A DNA stretch of 64,000 nt from Polyangium mundeleinium (GCF_028369105.1 NZ_JAQNDO010000001.1:2969711-3033710); one strand, 5' to 3'; positions 28,131-38,117 are shown, counted from the stretch's first letter. The notes: generated from the sequence alone by a model not told the origin. A program made the numbers and translations.

Positions 28131-29385
28131 ACTTGTCCGTCGGCGCGGCCGGCGCAGGCGACGACGGCGCTTCAGGCGACGACGGCGCTTCAGGCGACGA
28201 CGGCGCTTCCGGGGAGGGCGTGTCGGGGGACGCGGACGTATTCGCGGGTGGTGGTGGTGGCGGGGGCAGCGCCTTGGGCGGCGCGGCGAAGAAGGGTTCG
28301 GGCGCGGACGCGAGCCGGAGGAGCGTGGGCGACTGCGTGGAGACCTCGGCCGTGTAGGCCTCGGCGCCCTGGGTGGTCTCGCCGGCGTTCAGCGTGGTGG
28401 TCACGCGGTAGAGGCCCGGGCGCGGGAACGTGCCGCGCGGGCAGACCTCGTGGAGCAGGATCGTGAACGAGGTCGAGGCGCCGGGTTTCAAGGTCCGGAA
28501 CGCGTCCGGCGGCAGCCCGCGCGGCGGATCGCCGAGGCAGCTCTTCGTGTGCCCGTAAGGCCCGTCGATACGGAACGAGAACATCCACGGCCGGAGCGCC
28601 ACGAAGATCGGCCGGAGCCCCGCGTTTTTCGCGGTCACCGTCAGCGAGACCCCGTTCGGCGCGGCCACGTCCTTGAACGCATCGGCCGAGATTTCGAGCC
28701 TCCCGGCGCGCTCGTCGACGACCGGCGCAGGCGCGGCCGGCTTGCCGTCCGCAGGCTTCGCCCCGTTCGCGTTTGCGTTCGCGGCCGGCGGGGGCGGAGG
28801 CGGGCTCTCGCCGAGCACGATCGCGGGCGCGAGGAGCTCCGGCGCGGGCGCGATCGTCGGCTCGCGCTCGGTGCTCTCGGCGGCGAAGGGCGGCTCGGGC
28901 GGCTTTTTCGTGCCTTTTTTCGGCGGATCCCAGCCGAAGCGCGCGTGCAAAGTGACGCCTGGCCGCAGCGCCGCTGCGGCTTTGCCGAAGCAGAAGAGCC
29001 GCGGATCGAAGGGCTCGACGTACGACTGCCCCGGGCCGAGCAGGAGCGCGCGGTTTTCCGGGAAGCTCGACGGCCGGAGCGACTTTGGTAGCTCGCACGT
29101 CGTGGGCTTTTTCTCGCCTTCCACCTCGATCTCGAACCGGAGCAGCCGCGGGTCGGCGGGCACGCGCAGCGGCACCGTGCCCTCGTTGTCGATCCGCATC
29201 GTCCACGGCCCGGTCATCGTCGGCGCGACGATCCAGAGGCGCGCTTGCGCGGGCGGGAGCGGCGGCGGCTCGGGCGCTTTCTGGGCCTTCGTGGTCTTGG
29301 CGGGCGGCGCGGCGTGGGCGCTCGGCGAGACGAGGCTCGAAAGGCAGAACAACGAGGCGAGGAGGGAAGCGCGCGAGGATCGCAT
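28129..29385 (-). CDS. exported protein of unknown function with two beta domains
   Basis: A 418-residue protein with a clear signal peptide ([18 protein letters not shown]). Two beta-rich regions, about residues 45-165 and 225-335, share similar strands ([21 protein letters not shown] and [18 protein letters not shown]) and paired Cys in each (TTCELP and LFCFG; SCLGD and EVCPRG). They look like immunoglobulin-like modules as found in intracellular-protease-inhibitor or chaperone-like proteins, but I do not recognise a family. A Pro/Ala linker joins them. The C-terminus is a low-complexity tail with an 18-bp repeat encoding PSSPEA three times at about 28158-28211. It is convergent with the redox operon and divergent from thiE. 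Confidence 0.7.
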   Translation of the reverse strand: MRSSRASLLASLFCLSSLVSPSAHAAPPAKTTKAQKAPEPPPLPPAQARLWIVAPTMTGPWTMRIDNEGTVPLRVPADPRLLRFEIEVEGEKKPTTCELPKSLRPSSFPENRALLLGPGQSYVEPFDPRLFCFGKAAAALRPGVTLHARFGWDPPKKGTKKPPEPPFAAESTEREPTIAPAPELLAPAIVLGESPPPPPPAANANANGAKPADGKPAAPAPVVDERAGRLEISADAFKDVAAPNGVSLTVTAKNAGLRPIFVALRPWMFSFRIDGPYGHTKSCLGDPPRGLPPDAFRTLKPGASTSFTILLHEVCPRGTFPRPGLYRVTTTLNAGETTQGAEAYTAEVSTQSPTLLRLASAPEPFFAAPPKALPPPPPPPANTSASPDTPSPEAPSSPEAPSSPEAPSSPAPAAPTDK

Positions 29386-29457
29386 CACGAAGGCTCCGGA
29401 GTCGGTCGAGAGGCGGCTTTCCGCTTTCCTTCCGAGGGCGTCAACCTTAGCGTACAA

Positions 29458-30156
29458 ATGAGCGCTCGCATGCGAGGTCTGTACGCCATCGTGGACACCG
29501 CCGCGCTCGACCGGCGCGGAATCGACGTCGTCGCCTTCGCCGAGGCGGTGCTCGCTGCCGGCCCCGCCGCGCTCCAGCTCCGCGACAAGGCCTCGGGCGT
29601 GCGGCGGACGCTCGCGCTCCTCGCCGAGCTCACGAAGCTCGCCGCGCGCGCCGGCGTCCCGCTCTACGCGAACGATCGTCCCGATCTCGCGTTGCTCACG
29701 GGCTGCCCGGGGATCCACGTAGGTCAAACAGATCTGCCCGTGCCGCTCGTGCGCGCGCTCGCGGGGCGGACGGGAGGGGCGTTCGCGGTTGGCCTCTCGA
29801 CGTACGACGAGGCGCAGATCGACGCCGGCGTCGCCGAGGGCGCGGACTACCTCGGGATCGGGCCGGTCTTTGGGACGCAAAACAAAGACGACGCCGAACC
29901 GCCGATCGGTCTCCCGCGCCTCGCGGCCCTCGCGCAGCACGCGCGGTCGGTCGGGTATACACGTCCGCTCGTGGCGATCGGCGGGATCAGCCTGGAGAAC
30001 GCGGCCGCGGTCGGCGCGGTCGTCGACGCCGCGGCGGTCATCGGCGCGTTGCTCCCGCTCGCGAGCGGAGACGCGGGGCTCGCGGAAACGACGGCGCGCG
30101 CGCGGACGCTGCACGAGGCGATCACCGGCGCAGCGCCCCGAACGGAGCAGCCATGA
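29458..30156 (+). CDS. thiE: thiamine phosphate synthase
   Basis: A 232-residue TIM-barrel enzyme that joins hydroxymethylpyrimidine diphosphate and thiazole phosphate to thiamine phosphate. Recognisable segments are GLYAIVDT at the start, the LQLRDK diphosphate-binding strand, [33 protein letters not shown] and [12 protein letters not shown], in the family order and length. ATG at 29458 is used; 29470 is an alternative and neither has a clear ribosome-binding site. No TPP riboswitch is visible in the short upstream gap. It overlaps the next gene by four bases (ATGA), so the two are probably co-translated. Other thiamine genes are not nearby. Confidence 0.93.
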   Translation: MSARMRGLYAIVDTAALDRRGIDVVAFAEAVLAAGPAALQLRDKASGVRRTLALLAELTKLAARAGVPLYANDRPDLALLTGCPGIHVGQTDLPVPLVRALAGRTGGAFAVGLSTYDEAQIDAGVAEGADYLGIGPVFGTQNKDDAEPPIGLPRLAALAQHARSVGYTRPLVAIGGISLENAAAVGAVVDAAAVIGALLPLASGDAGLAETTARARTLHEAITGAAPRTEQP

Positions 30157-30779
30157 GCCTCGTCGCCATCGCCGTCACGGCCGCCGTGGCCGCGTCCCTC
30201 GGCTACCTCGCGAGCCGGCGTCGCGAGAGCGCGCGCGAGGTCGAGGGCCCGGACGAGACCAAGGCGCTCGATGAAAAGAAGAAGCCTCGCGCCTTGAAGG
30301 CGCCCCCGCCTGCCGATCCGCTCGCCGGGCTCACGCTCGCGCTCGGCGATGTCGTCTCCGCGGAGGGCGACGAGCGCTGGCTCGCGGGCGCGATCGTGGC
30401 GCGGGAGCAGGCGCTCGCCGCGGTGATTTTCGTGGCGCCGGAGGGCCTCGCGCATCACGCCGTGGCGCTCGTCCCCGCCGATGCGCGTACAGTCCTCTGG
30501 CTCAGCCCCGAGGCCGTGGACACGCCGCCCGAGCCGCCCGGGACGCTGGAGATCCGGGGCATGGTGATGCAACGCAGGAGCCGCTTGCCCGTGACGTTCG
30601 AGCGCTTCGGCCAGGGCGCGCCCACGCTCGGCGCGTCGGGCCTCTTCGCCGTGTACGAGGCCGGCGGCCGCGAGGTCGCGATCGTCGTCACGAGCGAAGG
30701 CAAGGCGCTCGCGTGGGCGGGTCGCCGCCTCGACGAGGGCGAGTACGACCGCATGGGCCGCGGCGACGCCGAAGGTTGA
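30153..30779 (+). CDS. hypothetical membrane-anchored protein
   Basis: A 208-residue protein that starts within the stop codon of thiE (ATGA overlap). One N-terminal helix ([18 protein letters not shown]) is followed by Arg/Lys-rich residues and a Pro linker. A beta-rich domain of about 140 residues ([24 protein letters not shown] onward) follows, resembling small DUF4178-like barrel domains. The linker charge suggests the domain is cytosolic. It ends one base before the stop of the convergent holB. No catalytic motif is visible. Despite the overlap with thiE there is nothing that links it to thiamine synthesis. Confidence 0.7.
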   Translation: MSLVAIAVTAAVAASLGYLASRRRESAREVEGPDETKALDEKKKPRALKAPPPADPLAGLTLALGDVVSAEGDERWLAGAIVAREQALAAVIFVAPEGLAHHAVALVPADARTVLWLSPEAVDTPPEPPGTLEIRGMVMQRRSRLPVTFERFGQGAPTLGASGLFAVYEAGGREVAIVVTSEGKALAWAGRRLDEGEYDRMGRGDAEG

Positions 30780-31778
30780 TCAGGGCATCGCGTCGCGCAG
30801 CTCGGACACGAGCTGGATGATCGACAGGTTCGGCGAGGCGTTGCGCTCGAGGTAGCTGATCGTGCGGAGCACGAACTCGTAGCGCCGGGCGTCGATCACG
30901 GCCGCGCGAGGATCCCGCGCCGCGTGGACGCGCGACGAGCGGGCGAGCGCCGCGCCGAGGGCACGCAGATCGTCGCGCAGCCGATCCTTGTTCTTCGTGT
31001 CGAGCGCTTCCGCGAGCACCACCGCCGGCCCGAGATCCGGCGCTGCCACGGCCGAGAGCATCGACGTGACGAACTCGTCGCGCGCCGCCGTCCGCTCGGC
31101 GTCCGCGAGATCGAGCGCCGCTGCCGCGCTTCCTGCGGCGAGCTCGATCGCGAGCTCCTGCTGGCCCGCCGGCATCCCCTTCGCCTCCAGGATCTTGTGC
31201 AGCACGGCGTCCGAGAGCGGCCCGAAGCGGATCTTCAGCGTGCGCGATCGAATCGTATCGAGCATGCGATCCGGCCGCGACGTGATCAGCACGAAGTGCG
31301 TGCCTTGCCGCGGCTCTTCCAGCGTCTTCAGGAGCGCGTTCGCGGCCGAGGCCGTGATCTCCTCGGCCCTGCGGATGATGAAGAGCCGCGCGCGTCCCTC
31401 GTGGGGCGGGTAGGCCGCGTGGGGCAGCACGATACGCCGCACCTGCTCGACCGAGATGCCCTGCACCTCCTCGGTCTTCTTGTCGAGCGTCGCCGGCGGG
31501 TAGAGGCCCTTCTCGACGAGGATCACGTCCGGGTGCTTCGGCACCTCCGGGCGCTCGGCCCCGAGCGTCACCGCGCGATGGCAAGCGTCGCATCGCCCGC
31601 AGCCGAGCTTGTCGCCGCCGGTGCACACGAGCGCCTGCGCCAGCGCGAAGGCGGCCATCTCTTTGCCCACGCCGTCGGGTCCCTCGAAGCGGTAGGCGTG
31701 ATGAACGCGCCCGCTCTCGAGGGCCCGCACGAGGGTCCGGATGGCCTCGTCCTGGCCCAGGATGCGCGAAAACGGCAC
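30780..31778 (-). CDS. holB: DNA polymerase III delta' subunit (clamp-loader)
   Basis: A 332-residue AAA+ protein of the replication clamp loader. Starting from the GTG at 31778 it reads VPFSRILGQDEAIRTL, the usual family beginning. A longer frame to 31913 runs into the control region of the divergent gene and lacks similarity. Visible are Walker A GPDGVGKE (residues 33-40), a zinc module with C52, C60, C63 and C66, and a sensor-1-like FVLITSRPDRML; the central ANALLKTLEEP segment is diagnostic for delta'/gamma subunits. The C-terminal collar domain ends with LSIIQLVSELRDAMP. It is convergent with the thiE pair and stands alone. Confidence 0.9.
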   Translation of the reverse strand: MPFSRILGQDEAIRTLVRALESGRVHHAYRFEGPDGVGKEMAAFALAQALVCTGGDKLGCGRCDACHRAVTLGAERPEVPKHPDVILVEKGLYPPATLDKKTEEVQGISVEQVRRIVLPHAAYPPHEGRARLFIIRRAEEITASAANALLKTLEEPRQGTHFVLITSRPDRMLDTIRSRTLKIRFGPLSDAVLHKILEAKGMPAGQQELAIELAAGSAAAALDLADAERTAARDEFVTSMLSAVAAPDLGPAVVLAEALDTKNKDRLRDDLRALGAALARSSRVHAARDPRAAVIDARRYEFVLRTISYLERNASPNLSIIQLVSELRDAMP

Positions 31779-31939
31779 GCGCGACTGCCTAGCACGGAGC
31801 CCCGCCGCGTTGAAGTGCGCGTTGCGCGACGCGGCCAGAGCACCCTCTTCAGATCCGTTCTTTTCCCGGCTCGTTGAATGTGGAGGGCCCACCGAACAAC
31901 CAAGATCCGCCAATGATGAGGATTCCGAAGGGAGGAGTC

Positions 31940-34900
31940 ATGCGCGGATCGTCTCGTGCTGCCTTGCTCGGCGCGCTCGTGGTTCTCGCGGGGGGGCTTT
32001 CGCCCGGCCTCGCTCATGCCGACACCTGGCCCGTCGCGCGCCACGACGCCGCGCGCACCGGGGCCTCGGGGGGAGCCGTGCCCGTGGTCGAGCCCGTCGT
32101 CACGTGGCGCGCCTACATGGGCGGCCGCCCGACGGGCCGCGTCGCGCGTTTTGGCCTCGGGAATCCTTCGCAGTTCGTCGCCGCCGTCGGCGGGCGGTTC
32201 GTCGCCAAGCACGGCGTGTCGCAGGCGACGTTATGGAAGAGCGACATCCTCGGCGTCGGCGTGGTCGAGGCCTTCACCGATCTCGACGGGGATGGCAAGA
32301 GCGAGGTCGTGGTCCGCACCGAGACTCGCGCGCACGTCCTCGACGGCGCGACGGGCGTGGTCCTCTGGAGCTCGCCCCTTGGCGAATTCCGCTCGCCTGC
32401 ATCCGTCCGCGTGACCGATCTCGACGGCAATGGTTTGCCCGACGTCTACATCGACGAATGCACGAGCTGCGCGACGCCCGGCACGATGACGGCCGGCGCG
32501 TTCTCGTTTGCCGGGGGATTCGGCGTGGCGAGCGCGCTCTGGATGCGCCCGGCGAATGCGTCGCCGCCGCCCTCGCACAGCGGCTCGGACACGATCGTCG
32601 ACCTCGACGACGACGGTTTGCCCGAGGTCGTGCTCACCTCGCCGGCCGAGATCGTGATCGTACGCGGCAACGACGGCCAGACCGTGACCACGCTCGTCTT
32701 GCCGGGCGGCGCCCAAGACAAACCTTTCTCGCAGGCGTACGCGCTCGCGGCCGAGATCGACGGTTTGCCCGGCAAGGAGCTCGTCGTCGTGCAGCCGTAC
32801 GGCCAGGTCGCGGCGAAGGTCGGCCCGCCGGGGCTCACGGTGTTCAAGATCGACCCCCAGACGAAGGCCGGGACGCTCCTCTTCCAGCGAAAGACGGCCG
32901 GATACGACGCCGAAATGGTCACGCTCGCCGACGTCGCCAAGGACCTCGACGGCGACGGCATCGACGAGCTCGTCTTTTCGCACCGCGCGTCCGCCGCGTC
33001 CCCGTTCACCACGGAGATCCTGAAGGGGGCGGCGGGCACGACCGCCGCCGTGCTCCCGGGCGCGCGCTTCGAGGGCGCGGCCGATCTCGGCGCTTCGACC
33101 GGCGCGGAGCTCGTCGTCGCGACCGCCGCGGGCCTCTCCGTCCACCATTTCGACGGCAATGCCCTCGCGACCCTGGCCGGCCCGATCCCCGAGGTGCGCG
33201 CCCATTCGATGCCCGACCCCGCGCGCGGCCAGCGAGGCCCGCTCGACCGTCGCCTCGCCGTGCTCCCGCGGCCCGGACAAGCCGCGGCGTTGCTCGTCGG
33301 GAGGCCGAAATCCGAGCTGCCCTACGCTTCCCTGGAGAACCCGCACACCTTCCGGGACATCCAGGCATTCACGTTCGACGCGGCCGGCCCGAAGAAGATC
33401 GGCGACCATACGCCGCTCGTCGGCGACGTCACCGGCGTCTTCGGGGCCGATTTCTCCACGCGCCCTTATCCGCAGGTCGCCGTCGGGACGACCGCGGGCA
33501 CGATCGTGGTGCTCGGCCAAACCTTGCAGGGGACCAACGGCATCGTGGTTTGGGGCGGCAGCGCGACGGGCTCGCTCGTCGGCGGCGGCATGCAGCCGAG
33601 CTCGGGCGCCGTGGGCGGGCCGCTCGTCGGGAGCGACGACCTCGGGCCGTTCGTGGTCCTGCCGGGCTCGCCGCTCGGCCTCTACGTCGGCGACGCGCGG
33701 TTCGCCTCGCTCATCGTCCCGCCGCTGCCGCGCTTCATTCAGGCCGGCATGCAAGCGGCGAGCATCGTGGACCTCGACACGCTCGGAATGGCCGTCGTCG
33801 GCGTGGAGGGCAGCGCGCTCGTGGCGCGTCGCTCGCAGGATGGCGCCTCCCTCGGCGCCGTCGACCTCGGCCCCGGCGCGCCGCACGGCACGCCCTTGCC
33901 GCTCCGCGTGCAGGGCGCGAGCGCGCCGCGCGTCGGCATCGACTGGCGCATCGAGGGCGTGCAGATCGTCCAGTCCGCGGTCGATTTCGCCTCCAAGAGC
34001 CTTGTTTGGCAGGGCGTACCCTTGCCGTTCGGTGGCTTCTTCGGTTCGAGCGTCGGCGACCTCGACGGCGACGGGACGGACGCGTGGTATTCGATGAACG
34101 ACGGCCTGAACGCGCGCGACGCCGCCACGGGCCTCGTCAAAACGACGCCCGGCAATTCCATGTGGTATTCGCTTCCCATGCTCGCCTCGTTCCAGGGCGG
34201 GCCCGGGCCCGAGCTCCTGCTCCAGGCGGGCGCGTCCTCGCCGCGGCTGCTCCAGGCGGATCTCGGCACCGCGTGGCAATCGGAGAGCTCCGAGCAGGTC
34301 AATGGAATGGCCGGCGCGCGCGTCGTTTGTGGCAATGCCGCGCGCTTCGTGACGCCGGCCGTCCTCTCGCCCACGCTGCGCGCCTTCGACGGCGCGACCG
34401 GCGCGCTCCTCGGCGTCCGCGCGCTCGCTGGCGGGAGCGTCTTCCCCACCGTGGACGCCGCGATCGCCGCGGGAAAGCGCCCCGGCGTGCTCTCGAACGC
34501 GACCTCCGTCGCTTCGCTCGGCCCGGGCGGCCCTGCCATTCTCGCGGGCTCGACGGACGGACACCTCTATGCCCTCGACGCCTGCACGCTCGATCTACGC
34601 TGGTCGAAGTTCCTCGGCGGCTCGGTCGCGGAGCCCGTCGTGGGTGACACCGACGGCGACGGCGCGGACGAGATCCTCGTGGGCGTTGCGGACGGCTACA
34701 TCCACCACATCGACGTCCCCGGCTGCCTCTCGCCGAGCTGGGTCTCGTTTGGCGAGACAGACGATGGACCGACCGAGGCGCCCCACGTCGTCAAGCCCGG
34801 CGAGGCGGTGAAGGTCACGTTCGCGCCGGTTGCCGAGGCGAAGACCTACGAATACGCGCTCGTCGGTCCGGACGATCAGCCCCTCTGGTCGCCGGCCTAC

Positions 34901-35542
34901 AAGTCCGCCGCGGGGCCCTCGGTTTCGGTCGACCTCACCGGCATGCTCGCCTCGCGCCCGTACCGCGTGGCCGTCCGCGCGATCGGTCCGAACGGTGGGA
35001 GCCCGGAAGCCTTCTCGAGGCCTGTCGTCATTGCGGACGGCAACCCCCCGACGCTCGACGCCGCCGCGACGGCCGAAAGCACGGCCGTGCACGTCGCCTT
35101 CGAGGCGACGGACGACCTCGCGCTCGACCATTGGCTCGTCCGGATGCACGAGGCGGGCGCGGCCGAGGAAGAGGCGCTCGTCGCCGGGGAAGGCCTCTTC
35201 AGTGGCCCCGCGGGCAAGGCCGAGCTCTCCGTCACGCCGCCGGCCTCGCTCTTCGGCAAGAAGGTCGTGGTGCGCGTCTCCGTCCTCGACTCCGCGGGCA
35301 ACCCGGCGATGGTCTCGGTGAATGCGTCCGTTGATGACGAAGGCCACGTCACGCACGTCGATCCGCCCGTGATCCTGCCTGCGGAGCCGAAACCCGGGGC
35401 TGCTCCGTCCGGCCCCACCACGTTCGGCGGTTGTGGCGCTTCAGGCCGAACGCCGGACGCGTCCGCCCTCGTGGTGGCGCTCGCGCTCGGCCTCGGCGGT
35501 CTCTTCCGTCGCGCGCGGCGCAGCTCGAACGAGCCCGGCTGA
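31940..35542 (+). CDS. FG-GAP/VCBS repeat surface protein with MYXO-CTERM tail
   Basis: A 1200-residue exported protein. The ATG at 31940 follows GGAGGAG and gives a signal peptide ending at AHA-DTW. The body contains repeated calcium-binding DxDxDG loops of FG-GAP/VCBS type (DLDGDGKSE, DLDGNGLPD, DLDDDGLPE, DLDGDGIDE, DLDGDGTDA, DTDGDGADE), which build a beta-propeller. A Fn3-like module lies at about 945-1040 and another beta domain follows. The C-terminus has a Cys (FGGCGASGR), a hydrophobic helix and an RRARR tail, the MYXO-CTERM sorting signal cut by myxosortase. It is therefore surface-anchored. Its ligand is unknown. Confidence 0.88.
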   Translation: MRGSSRAALLGALVVLAGGLSPGLAHADTWPVARHDAARTGASGGAVPVVEPVVTWRAYMGGRPTGRVARFGLGNPSQFVAAVGGRFVAKHGVSQATLWKSDILGVGVVEAFTDLDGDGKSEVVVRTETRAHVLDGATGVVLWSSPLGEFRSPASVRVTDLDGNGLPDVYIDECTSCATPGTMTAGAFSFAGGFGVASALWMRPANASPPPSHSGSDTIVDLDDDGLPEVVLTSPAEIVIVRGNDGQTVTTLVLPGGAQDKPFSQAYALAAEIDGLPGKELVVVQPYGQVAAKVGPPGLTVFKIDPQTKAGTLLFQRKTAGYDAEMVTLADVAKDLDGDGIDELVFSHRASAASPFTTEILKGAAGTTAAVLPGARFEGAADLGASTGAELVVATAAGLSVHHFDGNALATLAGPIPEVRAHSMPDPARGQRGPLDRRLAVLPRPGQAAALLVGRPKSELPYASLENPHTFRDIQAFTFDAAGPKKIGDHTPLVGDVTGVFGADFSTRPYPQVAVGTTAGTIVVLGQTLQGTNGIVVWGGSATGSLVGGGMQPSSGAVGGPLVGSDDLGPFVVLPGSPLGLYVGDARFASLIVPPLPRFIQAGMQAASIVDLDTLGMAVVGVEGSALVARRSQDGASLGAVDLGPGAPHGTPLPLRVQGASAPRVGIDWRIEGVQIVQSAVDFASKSLVWQGVPLPFGGFFGSSVGDLDGDGTDAWYSMNDGLNARDAATGLVKTTPGNSMWYSLPMLASFQGGPGPELLLQAGASSPRLLQADLGTAWQSESSEQVNGMAGARVVCGNAARFVTPAVLSPTLRAFDGATGALLGVRALAGGSVFPTVDAAIAAGKRPGVLSNATSVASLGPGGPAILAGSTDGHLYALDACTLDLRWSKFLGGSVAEPVVGDTDGDGADEILVGVADGYIHHIDVPGCLSPSWVSFGETDDGPTEAPHVVKPGEAVKVTFAPVAEAKTYEYALVGPDDQPLWSPAYKSAAGPSVSVDLTGMLASRPYRVAVRAIGPNGGSPEAFSRPVVIADGNPPTLDAAATAESTAVHVAFEATDDLALDHWLVRMHEAGAAEEEALVAGEGLFSGPAGKAELSVTPPASLFGKKVVVRVSVLDSAGNPAMVSVNASVDDEGHVTHVDPPVILPAEPKPGAAPSGPTTFGGCGASGRTPDASALVVALALGLGGLFRRARRSSNEPG

Positions 35543-35714
35543 CCAAGCGCAACCGCATCCGTGCACCCCGCCGCTGCGCAGGCGCTGCCCATCCGAATTC
35601 GTGGAACAGCGAGAGTCGACCGTCAGGCGGGCGCGAGGCTCGCCGCGCATTCCACGAGACTCCCGCGTCGGCCTTTGCCGGCGCGTGGCACGACGATGGC
35701 AGTGGACCCCTCGC

Positions 35715-36428
35715 ATGCACCGAATCTCGAACATGCTCTCGACCGGGTTTTCCGCGGCTCTCGTGCTTTCGACGCTGGTGATCCCGGTGAACGAGGCGAA
35801 TGCCTTTCCGTGGTCTGGACTCGAGTGGAACCTGAAGGACAGCGGCGACGCGGCGGTCGGCCCCGGCCCGAACGTGTTCTCTGGGGACAACGTATTCGTC
35901 GACGATCAAAACCGCCTGCACATGCTCATCGAGGACGAGGACGGCGACGGCGTGTGGCGGAGCTCCGAGATCATCTCCACGCGCGCCGTGGGCTACGGCA
36001 CGTACACGATGACGCTGGAAACCCCGATTCGTACGTTCCACAACCAGGCGGTGCTCGGCTTCTTCACCTGGAGCACGCGCGGAAGATCGAACGAGATGGA
36101 CGTGGAGATCGCGCGGTTCCGCGGCACGGCCGCGGGCGACCCGAGGCTCGTGCATTCGCTCCAGCCGCAGAGCTCCCATTACGCGGTTCCGGACCTCTGG
36201 AACGCGACGTTCCACCAGTTCGTATGGGACCGCTCGCGCACCACGTTCCTCACGCGCCCCCTCGCCGGCGCAGGGACGCCCATCCAATCCAGCTTCGGCT
36301 CGCCGCCGCGGCCGACGAACACCACGAATCTCCGCATCAACTTCTGGTTGCGCGCCGGCGTGGCGCCCGCCGGGGCCACGAGCCCGCTCGAGGTCATCAT
36401 CCGGAGCGTGTCGTACACCCCGGCCTGA
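35715..36428 (+). CDS. GH16-like exported glucanase
   Basis: A 237-residue protein with a signal peptide that ends at ANA-FPWSG. The domain reads as a jelly-roll: FSGDNVFVDDQNRLHMLIE, SSEIIST, GYGTYTMTLETP and the motif NEMDVEIARF. The ExDxE core (EMDVE) matches the catalytic pair of glycoside hydrolase family 16, which cleave beta-1,3 or beta-1,3/1,4 glucans. Family size is usually 230-280 residues, so it is complete without a binding module. ATGs at 35715 and 35733 are both possible. It follows the MYXO-CTERM protein by 172 bases, in which no gene is seen. Substrate unproven. Confidence 0.8.
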   Translation: MHRISNMLSTGFSAALVLSTLVIPVNEANAFPWSGLEWNLKDSGDAAVGPGPNVFSGDNVFVDDQNRLHMLIEDEDGDGVWRSSEIISTRAVGYGTYTMTLETPIRTFHNQAVLGFFTWSTRGRSNEMDVEIARFRGTAAGDPRLVHSLQPQSSHYAVPDLWNATFHQFVWDRSRTTFLTRPLAGAGTPIQSSFGSPPRPTNTTNLRINFWLRAGVAPAGATSPLEVIIRSVSYTPA

Positions 36429-36583
36429 TTGTCCTTCCCGTGAACTGTGAAGAAGTTCGCGCCTGCGCGGCGCGCGTTGACAGCCCCCCCGCCGCGCCAC
36501 AAGCTCCTCCCACGGCGCGAGGCATGAAGCCCGCGCTCGAAACACCCGCCGGGCGCGCTCAGCCCCGGCGAGGAGGAGTGAAC

Positions 36584-37117
36584 ATGCATCCTGCATTCGT
36601 GGCGTGGTGGCACGCGGGCCGAGGCGGCTCGTGTGGCCCTGAGGGTTGGTCCGGTCGTCGTCGTGCGTGGTTCGGAGGGGGCTGCGGCCCCGGACGAGGC
36701 GGCGGTCATGGACACGGGGGGCACGGGGGCGGCGACGACCTGCCCGGCGGCTCCGATTTCGACGGCGCGGGCGGCGGTAACTTCGGCGTGCGCCGGCCGC
36801 TGCGATTCCTGGCCCACCGGCTGGAGCTCGACGACGTGCAAATCGCGGAGCTCGCGACGATCCTGGACGAGCTGAAAATCGAGCGGGCGCAGGCCGCCGT
36901 GGATCATCGACGCACGACGAGCGCGTTCGCCGACGCGGTGCTCGGCGAGCAGCTCGACGAACCGCGGCTCGATCAGATCCGCGCGGATCGGGTGAAGAGC
37001 GCCGAGCGGCTGCAGGCGTCGGTGGTGCGCGCGATTGGGCGCATTCACGCGCTCCTGTCGGCCGAGCAGCGGAAGAAGCTCGCCTATCTGCTGCGAACCG
37101 GCGCGCTCGCCATCTGA
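36584..37117 (+). CDS. Spy/CpxP-like protein with Gly/His-rich N-terminus
   Basis: A 177-residue protein beginning MHPAFVAWWHAGR; the ATG at 36584 follows AGGAGGAG. Residues about 15-65 are Gly-, His- and Cys-rich (GGGHGHGGHGGG), a likely metal-binding stretch. Residues about 70-175 are helical and match Spy/CpxP-type folding factors: LELDDVQIAELATILDELK and the later LLSAEQRKKLAYLLRTG, close to the LTxxQ motif. Classical Spy proteins are periplasmic, but no signal peptide is visible here, so it may act in the cytosol or leave by another route. It is convergent with the MBL hydrolase gene, with a strong hairpin between them. Confidence 0.72.
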   Translation: MHPAFVAWWHAGRGGSCGPEGWSGRRRAWFGGGCGPGRGGGHGHGGHGGGDDLPGGSDFDGAGGGNFGVRRPLRFLAHRLELDDVQIAELATILDELKIERAQAAVDHRRTTSAFADAVLGEQLDEPRLDQIRADRVKSAERLQASVVRAIGRIHALLSAEQRKKLAYLLRTGALAI

Positions 37118-37127
37118 ATCCCGGCGC

Positions 37128-37149
37128 GTGGGGGGCTCCGGCCCCCCAC
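37128..37149. terminator. GC-rich hairpin between convergent genes
   Basis: GTGGGGGGC (37128-37136) and GCCCCCCAC (37141-37149) pair perfectly around a TCCG loop. It starts 11 bases after the stop of the Spy-like gene and 45 bases beyond the stop of the minus-strand MBL gene, so it can end transcription from both sides. No T-run follows on either strand. Confidence 0.6.
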
Positions 37150-37193
37150 ACGCTCCTTCCGTCTCACGGACGGCGCTCGTCCCCCGTGCGCGG

Positions 37194-38117
37194 CTAGCGC
37201 CCGAGGTGTCGCGTCTCGCCCACGTCGAGGATCCAGAGCTTTTCCTCGGCGCCGCCCTCGGCCTGCCATGCCGCGCGCGCCCGCTCCGGCGGCTCGCCGA
37301 TCGGCTCGTCCGTCAGCTTGAACGTCCCCCAATGCATGGCCACGAAATGCTTCGCCCCGAGCATTTTCGCGGCCGACGCCGCCTCCTCGGGCCCCATGTG
37401 CTGCGGCTCCATGAACCAGCGCGGCTCGTACGCACCAATGGGAAGCATCGCCCAGTCGATCGGCCCCGCGCGGCGCCCGATCTCCTCGAACGTATCCCAA
37501 TAAGCGGTATCGCCGGAGTGATACGCCGTGCCCTCGGGCCCACGAATCACGTATCCGCCCCAGAGCGCGTCATTCCGATCCCAGGGCAAATGCATCGACC
37601 AGTGCCGCGCCGGCACGAGCGTGATCTCCAGCGAATCGATCCCCGTCGTCTCCCACCAGTCGAGCTCCACGATCTTCGCCGACGCGCCGGCCGCCTTCAA
37701 AAAGCGCGCATTGCCGAGCGGCGCCACGTACGTCGGCCGATCGCCGAGCCGCTCGATGCTCCACGCGTCGAGGTGATCCCGGTGGTTGTGCGTGATGACG
37801 ACGATGTCGATCGGCGGCAATTCCTGCCAGCCGATGCCCGGCGCCACGAGCCGCTTGATCGGGCCGATTCGCTCGCCGAGGACCGGATCGAAGAGGATGT
37901 TCTTCTTGCCGAGCGTGAGGAGAAAACTCGCGTGCCCGATCCAGGTCAGGCTCGGCGCGGGGCTCTTCACGAGGTCCGCGTCGTACGGCCGGTGCGGCGT
38001 GATGAACCCGCCCGGATCCTTGATCTTCTTGCCCTTCAGCGGATCGAGGACCCGCCAGCGGAAGAGGTCGGCCGGGCCGCGGCGCGGCTGGGTGGCGAGG
38101 TGATCGAATCGACCCAC
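37194..38117 (-). CDS. MBL-fold metallohydrolase (NAPE-PLD-like)
   Basis: A 307-residue protein of the metallo-beta-lactamase fold. It has the signature THNHRDHLD with H110, H112, D114 and H115, an earlier TWIGHASFLL strand, LVPARHWSMH and, towards the end, YHSGDTAY and AMHWGTFKL, which supply the remaining metal ligands. The order and length match the N-acyl-phosphatidylethanolamine-phospholipase-D-like/UlaG-like group (metal-dependent hydrolases of phosphodiesters or lactones). It is cytosolic. The 33-base gap to the larE-like gene upstream suggests co-transcription. Substrate unknown. Confidence 0.9.
   Translation of the reverse strand: MGRFDHLATQPRRGPADLFRWRVLDPLKGKKIKDPGGFITPHRPYDADLVKSPAPSLTWIGHASFLLTLGKKNILFDPVLGERIGPIKRLVAPGIGWQELPPIDIVVITHNHRDHLDAWSIERLGDRPTYVAPLGNARFLKAAGASAKIVELDWWETTGIDSLEITLVPARHWSMHLPWDRNDALWGGYVIRGPEGTAYHSGDTAYWDTFEEIGRRAGPIDWAMLPIGAYEPRWFMEPQHMGPEEAASAAKMLGAKHFVAMHWGTFKLTDEPIGEPPERARAAWQAEGGAEEKLWILDVGETRHLGR

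Noticed and set aside
29386-29457. TPP riboswitch in front of thiE
   Set aside because: The gap is 72 bases and lacks the CTGAGA core and the second conserved element.
35433-35714. N-terminal extension of the GH16-like gene
   Set aside because: The extension is Arg-rich and overlaps the end of the MYXO-CTERM gene; the signal peptide begins at 35715 or 35733.
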